Below are positions 44,059 through 53,841 of a DNA stretch of 64,000 nt, one piece after another. This DNA is from Zobellia barbeyronii. GTDB taxonomy: Bacteria; Bacteroidota; Bacteroidia; Flavobacteriales; Flavobacteriaceae. The notes beneath the pieces were generated by a model. The model did no database searches. It was not told the origin of the DNA and was given only the letters and a program-made list of their open reading frames with translations. How positions within the stretch are numbered: the first letter of the stretch is position 1; each line of letters opens with the position of its first letter. The DNA lies in contig NZ_JACATN010000004.1 of the NCBI RefSeq assembly GCF_018603515.1, forward strand, positions 682,001 to 746,000, written 5' to 3'. The translations under genes were made by a program, and so were the position numbers.

Positions 44059-44064
44059 TAGTAA

Positions 44065-44088
44065 TAAAAAAAGCCCCCTCTCGGGAGC
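44065..44088 (-). terminator. Terminator of the FKBP isomerase gene
   Basis: On the minus strand GCTCCC-GAGA-GGGGGC (one G-U pair, GNRA-type loop) is followed by seven T (44066-44072). Confidence 0.65.
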
Positions 44089-44183
44089 CATTTCAATTTA
44101 ATCAAAAACAAATATTCTTAACTTCCCTTAATCTATCTCCTTGCAACGTACTGTTCAAAAAGAAATAAACAGGGAACTTGTTT

Positions 44184-44615
44184 TTATAATATCTCAACCA
44201 CTTCTAGATCAAAAATAAGATCTTTACCAGCTAAAGGGTGATTACCATCTACCACTACACTTTCTTCCTTTACGTCAGTAACAAGTAGATTAATTTCCTG
44301 TCCGCTTTGAGTTTGAGTAACAAGACCCATACCAACTTTAGGCTCTACATCCTGTGGCAATTGACTTTTAGGAACTTCCTGAATCAATTCTGCCTTAGGC
44401 TCTCCGTAAGCTTCCTCTTTAGGAATATTCACAGTTTTTTTCTCGTTGACTTTCATGTCAATAAGACCTTTTTCAAAACCAGGTATCAACTGACCTTGAC
44501 CCATTGTAAATTCAATAGGCTCTCCTCTTTCCACAGAGCTATCAAAAACTTCACCTGTAGCTAATTTACCTGTGTAATGTACTTTTACTTTATCGTTCTC
44601 TTTAACTTGACTCAT
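44184..44615 (-). CDS. FKBP-type peptidyl-prolyl isomerase, SlyD/SlpA-like
   Basis: 143 residues, no signal peptide. The FKBP domain is split by an insert-in-flap chaperone domain as in SlyD and SlpA: V-H-Y-T-G-K-L-A-T-G-E-V-F-D-S-S and G-Q-G-Q-L-I-P-G-F-E-K-G-L before the insert (A-Y-G-E-P through V-D-G-N-H), and N-H-P-L-A-G-K-D-L-I-F-D-L-E-V after it. The His/Cys-rich metal-binding tail of E. coli SlyD is missing. It is a cytoplasmic folding helper. Single gene. Confidence 0.9.
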   Translation of the reverse strand: MSQVKENDKVKVHYTGKLATGEVFDSSVERGEPIEFTMGQGQLIPGFEKGLIDMKVNEKKTVNIPKEEAYGEPKAELIQEVPKSQLPQDVEPKVGMGLVTQTQSGQEINLLVTDVKEESVVVDGNHPLAGKDLIFDLEVVEIL

Positions 44616-44859
44616 AATATCATTTTAAAAAAACAGCAAAATGCTATTTTATAGCTATTGCGGTAAAGGTACAGGTATATAACGGGTTACAAAATCTTTA
44701 ACCCCAGCCTGCGAGGTATTAAGAAAAAATTAACATATTGCAACGCGTTCTCTAAAAGAAATTAACAGCCATTCCGGATTTAAAGAACAGCTCTTACACC
44801 TAAATCAAAATTATCCACTTTTACCCATCTTCTTTATTTTATACGGAAAAGGTTATCAC

Positions 44860-44867
44860 TATTTTTG
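44860..44867 (+). promoter_or_regulatory. Candidate -7 box for the LuxE-like gene
   Basis: TATTTTTG fits TAnnTTTG 16 bp before the ATG, implying a very short leader. No clear -33 element is seen. Confidence 0.35.
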
Positions 44868-44883
44868 CAACGGCAACACAATT

Positions 44884-45861
44884 ATGAACGGTAACGAAAT
44901 TTTTAAAATTAATTCACAACGTGAATTTGATGTACAGGCTCTTAAAGTTTATAGACATCAATATCGCCATAATGCCGTGTACAAGGAATTTTGCTCATAT
45001 TTCAGAAAGACGGAAAAGAATGTGACTCAAGTTTCCGAGATACCCTTTTTACCTATTTCTTTTTTTAAGTCAAAAGAAATAATTTCCGGAGCGAAGAATC
45101 CCGTAGCTATATTTACAAGTAGTGGAACCACCGGAAGCGAAACCAGCAAACATTTTGTAAACCGAATAGCGCTCTACGAACAAAGTTTCCGAGAGGCATT
45201 TGAACATTTCTACGGAAAAATTGAAGACTATTGCGTTCTAGCCTTGCTACCTTCTTATCTTGAAAGAGAAGGATCATCACTCATCTACATGGTAGATGAT
45301 ATGATTAAACAAAGCAAACACGTTGATAGTGGGTTTTACCTTAATGACCTTGATAGTTTACGAAAGAAATTGACCCAGTTAGACGGAACCGGTCAAAAAA
45401 TACTGCTTATAGGGGTTTCTTTTGCTCTTTTGGATATGGTTGAAACACACCCGCTACAATTAAAAAATACTATTATTATGGAAACTGGGGGTATGAAAGG
45501 CCGCAGAAAAGAACTAATTCGCGAAGAGCTTCACGACATTCTTAAAGCAGGGTTTAGCGTACCGGTCATACATTCAGAATATGGTATGACAGAACTATTA
45601 TCTCAAGGCTACTCAAAAGGAAACGGTATTTTTGAAACACCTCCTTGGATGAAAATATTGATTCGTGACACCGAGGACCCATTAGCCTACCAAGACCACA
45701 AAAAAACCGGCGGTATAAATGTCATTGATTTGGCAAATATTGATTCTTGCTCTTTTATTGCCACACAAGATCTAGGCAAAACTTACGCTAACAACACATT
45801 TGAAGTGCTTGGCCGTTTTGATCATTCTGACGTTAGAGGCTGTAATTTAATGGTACTCTAA
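44884..45861 (+). CDS. LuxE/PaaK-like acyl-protein synthetase family protein
   Basis: 325 residues. It matches the LuxE family of acyl-adenylating enzymes: P-F-L-P-I-S-F-F-K-S, the nucleotide loop F-T-S-S-G-T-T-G-S-E-T-S, L-P-S-Y-L-E-R-E-G-S-S-L-I-Y-M near residue 130, E-T-G-G-M-K-G-R-R, and E-Y-G-M-T-E-L-L-S-Q. In luminous bacteria LuxE activates fatty acids for aldehyde synthesis, but no lux genes are near. In Flavobacteriia it probably activates an acyl group for another acceptor (inference). Its end overlaps the convergent lipoprotein gene by 4 bp. Confidence 0.85.
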   Translation: MNGNEIFKINSQREFDVQALKVYRHQYRHNAVYKEFCSYFRKTEKNVTQVSEIPFLPISFFKSKEIISGAKNPVAIFTSSGTTGSETSKHFVNRIALYEQSFREAFEHFYGKIEDYCVLALLPSYLEREGSSLIYMVDDMIKQSKHVDSGFYLNDLDSLRKKLTQLDGTGQKILLIGVSFALLDMVETHPLQLKNTIIMETGGMKGRRKELIREELHDILKAGFSVPVIHSEYGMTELLSQGYSKGNGIFETPPWMKILIRDTEDPLAYQDHKKTGGINVIDLANIDSCSFIATQDLGKTYANNTFEVLGRFDHSDVRGCNLMVL

Positions 45862-46388
45862 AGCCCCAATATTTTAGCATCTACAAAGAACGTTGTGTTC
45901 ACATCAATCTCATGATCTGTAGAAATCAACTCATCCGTAACGGTGTTCATTCTAAGATTAAAATTGTCTTTTTTGATATATTCTTTTAAATCAACATCCA
46001 AGACATCTACATCCAAGACATCACCTACATTTTCATCTACTACTTCTTTTGAAGCTATCATGATTTCATCAAGACCATCTGCAGAAATATAGACTTCTAA
46101 AGATTCTAGAAAACTAAAATCGCTATCATCTGGCGACGTAATCTCCAGCTGAAGCTTTGTTAACTTAATCTCTTCTATAAGGTCTTTACGTGTGTCGTTT
46201 ACTTCAAACTGAGAATCTGAGTTGGTTTCCATGTCCGGAGTGAACATATCAAAAGGAAGGTCTATAACAGCAGAAGCGGGAATAGTAACCTGACTCTTAT
46301 AATCAAGATTAAATTTGGTAAGCTCATCTAACTTATCGCAAGAAACAAGTGTAGAAAAAACGGTAAGAATCAGTAAAAATTTGCGCAT
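45858..46388 (-). CDS. Hypothetical lipoprotein
   Basis: 176 residues. The signal peptide has a lipobox (L-V-S-C17-D), so it is an envelope lipoprotein. The mature part is acidic and beta-rich by appearance, with an internal near-repeat V-L-D-V-D-V-L-D-V-D. I do not recognise a family. It lies 86 bp downstream of tyrS on the same strand and may be read through from it. The stop overlaps the end of the LuxE-like gene. Confidence 0.72.
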   Translation of the reverse strand: MRKFLLILTVFSTLVSCDKLDELTKFNLDYKSQVTIPASAVIDLPFDMFTPDMETNSDSQFEVNDTRKDLIEEIKLTKLQLEITSPDDSDFSFLESLEVYISADGLDEIMIASKEVVDENVGDVLDVDVLDVDLKEYIKKDNFNLRMNTVTDELISTDHEIDVNTTFFVDAKILGL

Positions 46389-46474
46389 CTATTTGGGTTT
46401 GAAAAATGTTACTCCTTAGATAACGTCTTTCAAACCCAACTTAGTCTACTTATGTAGTTAATAATCTAAACGGG

Positions 46475-47770
46475 CTATTTAACAACTAAAACAAAATAGT
46501 TCTTCTTACCACGTTGCAACAACACAAACTTACCGTTGATTAGATCATCTTCGGTAATTAGGTAATCATCCTTTACCTTTTCTTTATTTACGGAAATAGA
46601 ATTCTGTTTCAGCTCTCTTCTTGCCTCACTGTTAGAAGCTAAAAATCCCGTTTTATCAGCAAGAGCACCAATCATGTTAAGCCCTGAAGTAAGTTCTGAC
46701 TTAGAAATTTCAGCCTGCGGAACACCATCAAAAACATCTAAAAACGTCTTCTCGTTTAGGCCTTTCAAATCTTTAGATGTTGACTTCCCAAAGAGAATAT
46801 TACTTGCCTTTTGGGCATTTTCTAAATCTTCTTGAGAATGTACCATTACAGTAATTTCCTCAGCAAGACGTTTTTGCAAAACACGCATATGAGGCGCTTC
46901 TTGATGCTCTTTTATCAATCCGTCTATTTCCTCTTTTGAAAGAAACGTAAATATCTTAATATACTTTTCAGCATCTACATCTGACGTATTCAACCAATAT
47001 TGGTAAAACTTATATGGTGATGTTCTTTCAGAATCTAACCAAATATTACCGCCTTCTGTCTTCCCAAACTTGGTGCCATCTGCCTTTGTAATTAATGGAC
47101 AGGTTAAAGCATAGCCTTTTCCGCCACCTATTCTACGGATTAGTTCAGTACCAGTAGTAATATTACCCCACTGATCACTACCGCCCATTTGCAATGTACA
47201 GTTATGGTTTTGGTACAAGTATAAGAAATCATAACCTTGTACCATCTGATAGGTAAACTCGGTAAAAGACATCCCTTCCTTAGATTCTGATGAAAGTCGC
47301 TTTTTCACAGAATCTTTGGCCATCATATAATTAACGGTAATATGCTTACCCACGTCTCTGATGAAATCCAAAAACGAGAAGTCTTTCATCCAATCGTAAT
47401 TATTGACCAAGATAGCAGCATTATCTGCATCACCATCAAAATCTAAAAATCGCGATAATTGTCCTTTTATGGCTTCTTGATTATGTCTAAGAGTAGGTTC
47501 ATCCAACAGATTACGCTCTGCAGATTTACCAGAAGGATCACCAATCATACCTGTAGCACCGCCAATAAGCGCATATGGCTTATGCCCTGCCAACTGAAAA
47601 TGACGTAACATCATCACCCCTACTAAGTGCCCTATGTGTAACGAATCTGCAGTTGGATCAATACCAACATAGGCAGATTGCATTTCATTCATTAGGTGTT
47701 CTTCGGTTCCTGGCATTGCGTCATGCAACATGCCTCTCCATTTTAATTCTTCTACAAAGTTTGAAGTCAT
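46475..47770 (-). CDS. tyrS: Tyrosyl-tRNA synthetase
   Basis: 431 residues. Class I synthetase marks: H45-I-G-H in [10 protein letters not shown], the tyrosine-binding [11 protein letters not shown], and the KMSKS equivalent K-F-G-K-T in [10 protein letters not shown]. An S4-like RNA-binding domain closes the protein (~365-431). It charges tRNA-Tyr with tyrosine. A TATATTTG box on the minus strand in the upstream region may drive it. Confidence 0.96.
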   Translation of the reverse strand: MTSNFVEELKWRGMLHDAMPGTEEHLMNEMQSAYVGIDPTADSLHIGHLVGVMMLRHFQLAGHKPYALIGGATGMIGDPSGKSAERNLLDEPTLRHNQEAIKGQLSRFLDFDGDADNAAILVNNYDWMKDFSFLDFIRDVGKHITVNYMMAKDSVKKRLSSESKEGMSFTEFTYQMVQGYDFLYLYQNHNCTLQMGGSDQWGNITTGTELIRRIGGGKGYALTCPLITKADGTKFGKTEGGNIWLDSERTSPYKFYQYWLNTSDVDAEKYIKIFTFLSKEEIDGLIKEHQEAPHMRVLQKRLAEEITVMVHSQEDLENAQKASNILFGKSTSKDLKGLNEKTFLDVFDGVPQAEISKSELTSGLNMIGALADKTGFLASNSEARRELKQNSISVNKEKVKDDYLITEDDLINGKFVLLQRGKKNYFVLVVK

Positions 47771-47872
47771 GTCCGTTTAATCTGAAATTTGACTACAAAT
47801 ATAAAAGTAAATCATTGCCTGACCCTTGATTAATACAGGAATTTATTCCCTGCTATTCGCTAACTTTGGCGC

Positions 47873-48880
47873 ATGGTATTGGTTACAGGGGGAACGGGCT
47901 TAGTAGGCTCACATCTTTTATTGAAATTGGTACAGAACGGTATTTCCGTTAGGGCCATACACAGAAAGGGCAGTGATCTTAAGCGCGTAGTTAAGATTTT
48001 TGGTTATTATACAGACGATGCCCAAATTCTCTTTAATAAAATTGAATGGGTAGAAGCTGATATTATTGACGTTCCTGCCCTAGAAATTGCTTTTGACCAA
48101 ATCACCCAAGTCTACCATACCGCCGCACTAATTTCTTTTGATCCACAAAAATTTGACACCCTCGAAAAAATAAATACAGAAGGAACCGCGAACATTGTAA
48201 ACCTCTGTATTGCAAATGGGGTTAAAAAACTATGCTATACTAGCACAATTGGTGCCATTGGTAAAAGTTTGGGGGATGCCATGGCAGACGAAGAAAACGC
48301 ATGGACACCTAGAGAAGCCAACGTATACGGGCTCACAAAACAGGCTGCAGAAATGGAAGTTTGGCGTGGCTCACAAGAAGGCCTTCCAGTAGTTATGGTT
48401 AATCCTGGTGTTATTGTAGGTCCAGGATTCTGGCATAGTGGTAGTGGCGATTTGTTTACTGTTGCTAAAAAAGGATATCGGTTTTATCCTCCGGGTGGAA
48501 CAGGTTTCATAACCGTTCATGATGTGGTTAAGATGATGATTTCTTTAATGGATTCCGAGATTATAAACGAGCGCTATATTGCCGTAGCAGAGAATTTAAC
48601 GTTCAAGGAGATTCTTACGAAAATCACTACAGAGTTTGGCATTAAACCTCCATCTGTTCAATTAAAATTTTGGCAACTTGAAATAGGCAGATGGCTCGAT
48701 TGGCTTAAAAATCTGTTTCTAAAGAATGGGAGGAGAATCACTAAAAATTCCATTCACTCTTTAAAGCATCGCGAAGTTTACGACAATACAAAAATTAAAA
48801 AAGATCTTAATTTTGAGTTCGAAACCCTAGACGAGACCATTTCGTTTTGCTGTGAACGGTTTAAGGAAGAGTATCAGTAG
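47873..48880 (+). CDS. NAD-dependent epimerase/dehydratase family protein (extended SDR)
   Basis: 335 residues. The Rossmann motif T-G-G-T-G-L-V-G-S-H begins at residue 5, so the annotated ATG must be close to the true start. The active site is Y-G-L-T-K (Tyr-x-x-x-Lys), preceded by a Ser/Thr in L-C-Y-T-S-T-I-G. It resembles dihydroflavonol reductase-like SDRs; the substrate is unknown. A TAACTTTG box ends only 4 bp before the ATG. The last 20 bp overlap the convergent DUF4296 gene. Confidence 0.85.
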   Translation: MVLVTGGTGLVGSHLLLKLVQNGISVRAIHRKGSDLKRVVKIFGYYTDDAQILFNKIEWVEADIIDVPALEIAFDQITQVYHTAALISFDPQKFDTLEKINTEGTANIVNLCIANGVKKLCYTSTIGAIGKSLGDAMADEENAWTPREANVYGLTKQAAEMEVWRGSQEGLPVVMVNPGVIVGPGFWHSGSGDLFTVAKKGYRFYPPGGTGFITVHDVVKMMISLMDSEIINERYIAVAENLTFKEILTKITTEFGIKPPSVQLKFWQLEIGRWLDWLKNLFLKNGRRITKNSIHSLKHREVYDNTKIKKDLNFEFETLDETISFCCERFKEEYQ

Positions 48881-49283
48881 CTTTTTCTGCCTTTTCTTTT
48901 TCTCGCTTAATTTTTTCTTTCGCTACTCTAAGACTATCATTTATCTTTTTCTGATCTTCTAACGCTTTAGCATCACGCTCAAGATTGGCTTCAACTTCTT
49001 TATAGATTTTTTCGTACTCTACCGGTAGCGAAGCATAGTAACGATCACTTTCTACCAATTGCAGACTGTCTATACTATACTTATTAAAAATATAGTCCAT
49101 AGGTTCTACACCATTATCTCTAAGCACCTGTAAATTGGTTGTTTTAGCTGCATTTACAATGGCTAAATCTTGAAGTATCTCAACCATTCTCTCTTTTGGA
49201 ATCAGATTTTTAGGCTCCTCCAAAAGCTTTTCATTACAAGCAGTAAATGAAAAGAATATCAAAATGATTGCTAAAAATCTCAT
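48861..49283 (-). CDS. DUF4296 lipoprotein
   Basis: 140 residues. Signal peptide with lipobox (F-T-A-C16-N). The body matches DUF4296, a Bacteroidota-specific family: L-I-P-K-E-R-M-V-E-I-L-Q-D-L-A-I-V-N-A-A and Y-I-F-N-K-Y-S-I-D-S-L-Q-L-V-E-S-D-R-Y-Y, then a Lys/Glu-rich helical tail. Function is unknown. It is 1 bp downstream of pyrC on the minus strand and forms an operon with it and the glycosyltransferase. Confidence 0.85.
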   Translation of the reverse strand: MRFLAIILIFFSFTACNEKLLEEPKNLIPKERMVEILQDLAIVNAAKTTNLQVLRDNGVEPMDYIFNKYSIDSLQLVESDRYYASLPVEYEKIYKEVEANLERDAKALEDQKKINDSLRVAKEKIKREKEKAEKATDTLP

Positions 49284-49284
49284 A

Positions 49285-50619
49285 TTATCTATTGAATGTT
49301 AACCGCTTGGCATTTTTTTCTGTAGAGAAATTTCCGTTTTCATAGGCCAAATGACCATTTACGAAAGTATGCGTAACAGAAGACTTAAACGTAGTACCCT
49401 CAAAAGGAGACCATTTACATTTATATGCAATATTTGCTTTGGTTACCTCATAAGGAGCGTTCATATCTACAACTACCAAATCTGCATAATACCCTTCTCT
49501 AATATAACCTCGCTTCTCAATCTGAAAAAGTATAGCCGGATTGTGACACATTTTCTGCACCACTTTTTCCAAAGAGATGACGTTCTCATGAACCTTATCT
49601 AACAATGCTGTAAGTGCATGTTGCACCAACGGACCGCCAGAAGGAGCTTTAGTGTAAACATTCTCTTTTTCGCTAAACAAGTGAGGTGCATGATCCGTAG
49701 CAATAACGTCTAAACGGTCATCCAATAATGCTTTCCATAACTGGTCTCTGTCCGCTGCCGTTTTCACTGCTGGGTTCCATTTGATCAAAGTACCCTTGGT
49801 GTCATAATCTGCTTCGGAGAACCACAAGTGGTGTACACAGACCTCAGCAGTAATTTTTTTCTGTTCTAACGGAATATCATTTCTGAACAATTCCGTTTCT
49901 TTTCCTGTGGATAAATGAAAAACGTGAAGACGAGCTCCCGTTTTCTTCGCTAACTCTATGGCTTTTGATGAAGAAAGGTAACATGCCTCTTCACTACGAA
50001 TTTTAGGGTGATATTTTATAGGAATGTCATCTCCGTACTTTTCTTTATACGCTGCAAGGTTTCTCTTTATTGTACCCTCATCTTCACAATGGGTAGAAAT
50101 TACCATTTCTGTATTTCTAAAAATTTCTTCTATGACCACCTCATCATCAACCAACATATTCCCTGTAGAAGACCCTAAGAATAGCTTAACACCAGAGCAG
50201 GCATTTCTATCTAATCGTTTTAATTCTTCCAAATTATCGTTGGTACCTCCAAAAAGGAAAGAGTAGTTGGCGAAACTAGACTTAGCTCCCATCTCAAACT
50301 TTTCTTCTAGTTTTTCTATGGTGGTCGTTTGCGGGGTAGTGTTGGGCTGCTCCATATACGTGGTTATACCACCTGCTACAGCTGCCCTGCTCTCTGAGGC
50401 TATATCACCTTTATGAGTAAGCCCTGGTTCTCTAAAATGTACTTGGTCATCTATAACTCCCGGCAAAAGATACTTGCCTTTAATATCGATTACTTTTGCG
50501 GTATCATCGGAAATATTGACCGCAATTTTCACGATTAAATCATCTTGAAGCAGTACATCGCTTTCAAAAGTTGAATTTTCGTTTACGATTTTGGCATTCT
50601 TAATCAATACTTTCCCCAT
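49285..50619 (-). CDS. pyrC: Dihydroorotase (type I)
   Basis: 444 residues, amidohydrolase fold. The signature reads D-D-Q59-V-H61-F-R-E-P-G, with Gln where most dihydroorotases have the first metal His. Other ligands are present: S-G-V-K-L-F-L-G-S-S (candidate carboxylated Lys), S-T-H-C-E-D-E, H-V-F-H-L-S-T and A-T-D-H-A-P-H. It converts carbamoyl-aspartate to dihydroorotate in pyrimidine synthesis. I believe the D-D-Q-V-H form is frequent in Bacteroidota, so loss of function is not implied. It lies 1 bp downstream of the glycosyltransferase gene. Confidence 0.9.
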   Translation of the reverse strand: MGKVLIKNAKIVNENSTFESDVLLQDDLIVKIAVNISDDTAKVIDIKGKYLLPGVIDDQVHFREPGLTHKGDIASESRAAVAGGITTYMEQPNTTPQTTTIEKLEEKFEMGAKSSFANYSFLFGGTNDNLEELKRLDRNACSGVKLFLGSSTGNMLVDDEVVIEEIFRNTEMVISTHCEDEGTIKRNLAAYKEKYGDDIPIKYHPKIRSEEACYLSSSKAIELAKKTGARLHVFHLSTGKETELFRNDIPLEQKKITAEVCVHHLWFSEADYDTKGTLIKWNPAVKTAADRDQLWKALLDDRLDVIATDHAPHLFSEKENVYTKAPSGGPLVQHALTALLDKVHENVISLEKVVQKMCHNPAILFQIEKRGYIREGYYADLVVVDMNAPYEVTKANIAYKCKWSPFEGTTFKSSVTHTFVNGHLAYENGNFSTEKNAKRLTFNR

Positions 50620-50620
50620 A

Positions 50621-51349
50621 CTAAAATCTAGATTTTTGGAACATACTTCGTATTTTCATCATGAAAACACCAAAGATGGCCTCTTTTATAATAGATGATG
50701 TCATTTTTGATTGTCCTCTTACCCTATCTCTGAATATGATGGACACTTCTTCAATTTTATAATTCTTAAGATAGGCCCTAAATTTCATTTCAATTTGGAA
50801 GGCATACCCTATAAAACGAACGGAATCTAAATTGATGTTTTCCAAAACATGACGTTTATACACCACAAAACCAGCCGTAGGGTCGTGCACGCGCATTCCG
50901 GTTATCATCTTAACGTAAAATGAAGCCCCATAGGACAACAATACGCGATACAATGGCCAGTCTACCACGTTTACCCCTTTTTTATAACGAGAGCCAACTA
51001 CAACATCTGCACCATTGGCACACGCTCTGTATAACCTTAATAAATCTTGCGGGTTATGGGAGAAATCGGCATCCATCTCAAAAATATAGTCATACTTCTT
51101 TCCGATAGCCCATTTAAAACCATGAATATATGCCGTACCTAAGCCAGCTTTCTCTTTTCTAACTTCTAAAAAAAGCTTTCCTGCATACTCTTCCTGTAGC
51201 TCAATTACTTTTTTAGAGGTACCGTCAGGTGAATTGTCATCAACAATTAAAACATGAAAATCTTTACTAAGATCAAAGACAGCTCTAATAATAGCTTCAA
51301 TGTTCTCTATCTCATTGTAAGTGGGGATAATAACTATACTGTCTGACAC
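50621..51349 (-). CDS. Polyprenol-phosphate mannose synthase-like family 2 glycosyltransferase (GTG start)
   Basis: 242 residues. No in-frame ATG precedes the catalytic core, so the start is the GTG at 51349 (reads S-D-S-I-V-I-I-P-T-Y-N-E). GT2 marks: I-V-D-D-N-S-P-D-G-T, E-M-D-A-D-F-S-H-N-P, and G-S-R-Y-K-K-G-V-N-V near residue 115. This is the soluble DPM1-type enzyme that loads a sugar from a nucleotide donor onto a polyprenyl phosphate. The product could feed the ArnT/PMT-type transferase encoded divergently at 51512. It leads the glycosyltransferase-pyrC-DUF4296 operon. Confidence 0.88.
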   Translation of the reverse strand: MSDSIVIIPTYNEIENIEAIIRAVFDLSKDFHVLIVDDNSPDGTSKKVIELQEEYAGKLFLEVRKEKAGLGTAYIHGFKWAIGKKYDYIFEMDADFSHNPQDLLRLYRACANGADVVVGSRYKKGVNVVDWPLYRVLLSYGASFYVKMITGMRVHDPTAGFVVYKRHVLENINLDSVRFIGYAFQIEMKFRAYLKNYKIEEVSIIFRDRVRGQSKMTSSIIKEAIFGVFMMKIRSMFQKSRF

Positions 51350-51511
51350 GTATTTGCTTGAGTTTAGACAAAAATAGCATTTTAAAAGTCACCGAAAAAT
51401 GCCAACTATCAAATTGTGATATTTTTAAAGGTTCGCTATCTATCAGAATTTGTAATTTTGAGCGTTGTTAATATGATAGGCTATGCCTTAATTTGAGATA
51501 CTGATTAAACA

Positions 51512-53179
51512 ATGAAGTCTAAACTGCCCCGAATTTTTATTATTCTATTAGGAATTGGTTTTTTAATAAACCTACTTCAATCCTATTTTACTCCGCTTAT
51601 TTTTGATGAGGCTTACTATTGGCATTATGCCGAAAAACTATCTTGGGGGTATTTTGACCACCCTCCTTTAGTGGCCTTACTTATTAAAATTAGCGGTTTC
51701 TTTTTTGACGGGGAGCTAGGAGTCCGCTTTATGAGTTGTGTACTCTCTACCGCTACACTGTTTATTCTTTGGAGTACCATAGACAATCCAAAAAAGAAAG
51801 ATTACGTAGTACACTTTTTTGTACTCGCCTACTCCATGACCCTTTTGAACGCTTATGGATTTTTTACCCTACCAGACACACCTCTACTATTTTTTACAGC
51901 CCTTTTGCTATATGTCTACAAACGATTCCTAGAAAAACCTAGCTTATTTTGGGGTATAATTATGGGTATTACTATGGCAGGCCTTATGTACAGTAAATAC
52001 CATGCGGCTCTTGTTATCATATTTATTCTACTCTCTAACATAAAATTAGTCTTTAACAAATATGCGTGGCTTTCTGTTTTCGTTGCACTACTTTGTTATG
52101 TACCACATTTTATATGGCTATCCCAAAATGACTACGTTACTATAAACTATCATCTTTTTGACCGCCCTAATGACCCCTACAATTTCAAAAAATACACCCT
52201 TGGTTATTTTGTAAACCTAGTAGCATTGTTTGGTTTAACCTTCCCCTGGGTATACTGGGGTCTTTTTAAAGCCAGGGCAAATGACAAATTCACTAGAGCT
52301 CTACTATTCTTAGTTTATGGTGTACTTATCTTTTTCTTTATATCAAGCTTCAACAGGAGGATACAAACACAGTGGATTATTGTTATTTCCATTCCATTAA
52401 TTATAATCGTTTTCCGGTTTATGATGGAAAACGAAATTGCAAAAAAATGGATTTACAGAATGGGATTGGTGAATATTGCCATTATCCTTTACCTGAGAAT
52501 TGGACTCGTTTACGAACCAATGTCCCCTATTTATTATGAAACTCACGGTAATATAGGGCTTGTAAAAGATGTGGCGAAAAAGATTGGCAATATGCCTTTG
52601 GTTTTTGAAAATTCATATAGAAATGCTCCAATCTTTGAATTCTATTCAGGAAACAATACCTATTCATTAAACAATGAAAGTTACCGGCTCAACCAATATT
52701 CAATTGATGATTCTGAACCCAAAGTACAGCATCAAAAGATTTTATATTTATCCGGTCGCGCTACAGATGCAGATGAAATCTTCACCAAGGAAGATGGCAG
52801 TAAAATGTACGGTAAATACATAGATAACTTTGAGTCTTTTAGAAAACTTAAAACACTCTTGGAGGAACCAGTAGATTTTAAAGCGGGCCAAGAACAAATC
52901 TTTCAATTGTACAATCCTTATGATTTTGACATAGACTTAAACAAGCTCCAGTTTAATGTAGCCTATATGACCGATTTTAAAATCGTAAAGGACAGGCTAC
53001 CTATCATACCTAAATTAAATGACCCTAATATTACTAGTATCGGAGCCAAAGACACGCTTACCTATACCTTTAAATTTCCGGAGCCTAGAGAATTAAAAGA
53101 CCCAACCTACGTTAGAATAGGTATTATGGAGAATGGACTTATTTACGGAATTAACGGAAAAAACACAAAAGTAAAATGA
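51512..53179 (+). CDS. ArnT/PMT-type membrane glycosyltransferase (GT39/GT83-like)
   Basis: 555 residues. About ten to eleven membrane spans fill the first ~370 residues, followed by a ~180-residue extracytoplasmic domain. The first loop has D-E-A-Y-Y-W-H-Y and G-Y-F-D-H-P-P-L-V, the acidic active-site loop of polyprenyl-phosphate-dependent glycosyltransferases. It transfers a sugar from a lipid carrier to an envelope acceptor (lipid or protein); the acceptor is not known. It diverges from the DPM1-like gene that may make its donor, and its stop overlaps the next start (ATGA). Confidence 0.87.
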   Translation: MKSKLPRIFIILLGIGFLINLLQSYFTPLIFDEAYYWHYAEKLSWGYFDHPPLVALLIKISGFFFDGELGVRFMSCVLSTATLFILWSTIDNPKKKDYVVHFFVLAYSMTLLNAYGFFTLPDTPLLFFTALLLYVYKRFLEKPSLFWGIIMGITMAGLMYSKYHAALVIIFILLSNIKLVFNKYAWLSVFVALLCYVPHFIWLSQNDYVTINYHLFDRPNDPYNFKKYTLGYFVNLVALFGLTFPWVYWGLFKARANDKFTRALLFLVYGVLIFFFISSFNRRIQTQWIIVISIPLIIIVFRFMMENEIAKKWIYRMGLVNIAIILYLRIGLVYEPMSPIYYETHGNIGLVKDVAKKIGNMPLVFENSYRNAPIFEFYSGNNTYSLNNESYRLNQYSIDDSEPKVQHQKILYLSGRATDADEIFTKEDGSKMYGKYIDNFESFRKLKTLLEEPVDFKAGQEQIFQLYNPYDFDIDLNKLQFNVAYMTDFKIVKDRLPIIPKLNDPNITSIGAKDTLTYTFKFPEPRELKDPTYVRIGIMENGLIYGINGKNTKVK

Positions 53180-53835
53180 TGGACCCCATACTACGAACTG
53201 CAGGAACTGCCGATTGGATTACCATTATACTCATTAGCAGCATAGTGTTCTTAGTACTTGCCAAGAGCTTGTTCTATAGCCGTTTTTTGAATTTCATTAT
53301 ACTCCCGTTCAACAACAAGTACATCTTTATGTATAATAAGAAAGAGAAGTTGATGAACTGGTTCCACATATTTTTCACCATTTTCCAAGTGATTAATTTT
53401 TCATTGTTCGTTTTCTTGGCTAGGCAAATATTAAGAGGAGATACCAATGATGTTTATCCGTTTATGTATCCTATTATTTTAGCGTGCATTTTAGGGTTTA
53501 TCCTCGTAAAAATAATCTTACAGATGAGCAACGGGTTCATTTTTGGGTCAGGAAAGACCATTAGCGAACTAATTTTTAAGAAATTATCCTATCTGAACTA
53601 CAGTGGTATTATCATGTTCTTAGCCAACGTTATGTTAGCCTACGTGACGCAGGGCTCGGAGATTGTAGTATATGTTGCTATTTTATTAGTCCTGTTAATT
53701 AACGTAATTGGATGGGTAACAGTGTTAAGGAATCACCAAAAATTTATCACCTCCTACTTTTTCTATTTTATTTTGTACCTTTGCGCTCTCGAAATTTCCC
53801 CGTTTGTAATCATAGGTAGTTATCTTAAACAATAG
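53176..53835 (+). CDS. DUF4271 membrane protein
   Basis: 219 residues, six or so membrane spans, matching the Bacteroidota-specific DUF4271 family (A-D-W-I-T-I-I-L near the start, basic loops, F-N-N-K-Y-I). Its ATG overlaps the stop of the glycosyltransferase gene and it lies 6 bp before hemD, an order I believe is conserved in Flavobacteriia. Function is unknown. Confidence 0.83.
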   Translation: MMDPILRTAGTADWITIILISSIVFLVLAKSLFYSRFLNFIILPFNNKYIFMYNKKEKLMNWFHIFFTIFQVINFSLFVFLARQILRGDTNDVYPFMYPIILACILGFILVKIILQMSNGFIFGSGKTISELIFKKLSYLNYSGIIMFLANVMLAYVTQGSEIVVYVAILLVLLINVIGWVTVLRNHQKFITSYFFYFILYLCALEISPFVIIGSYLKQ

Positions 53836-53841
53836 GTTTAT

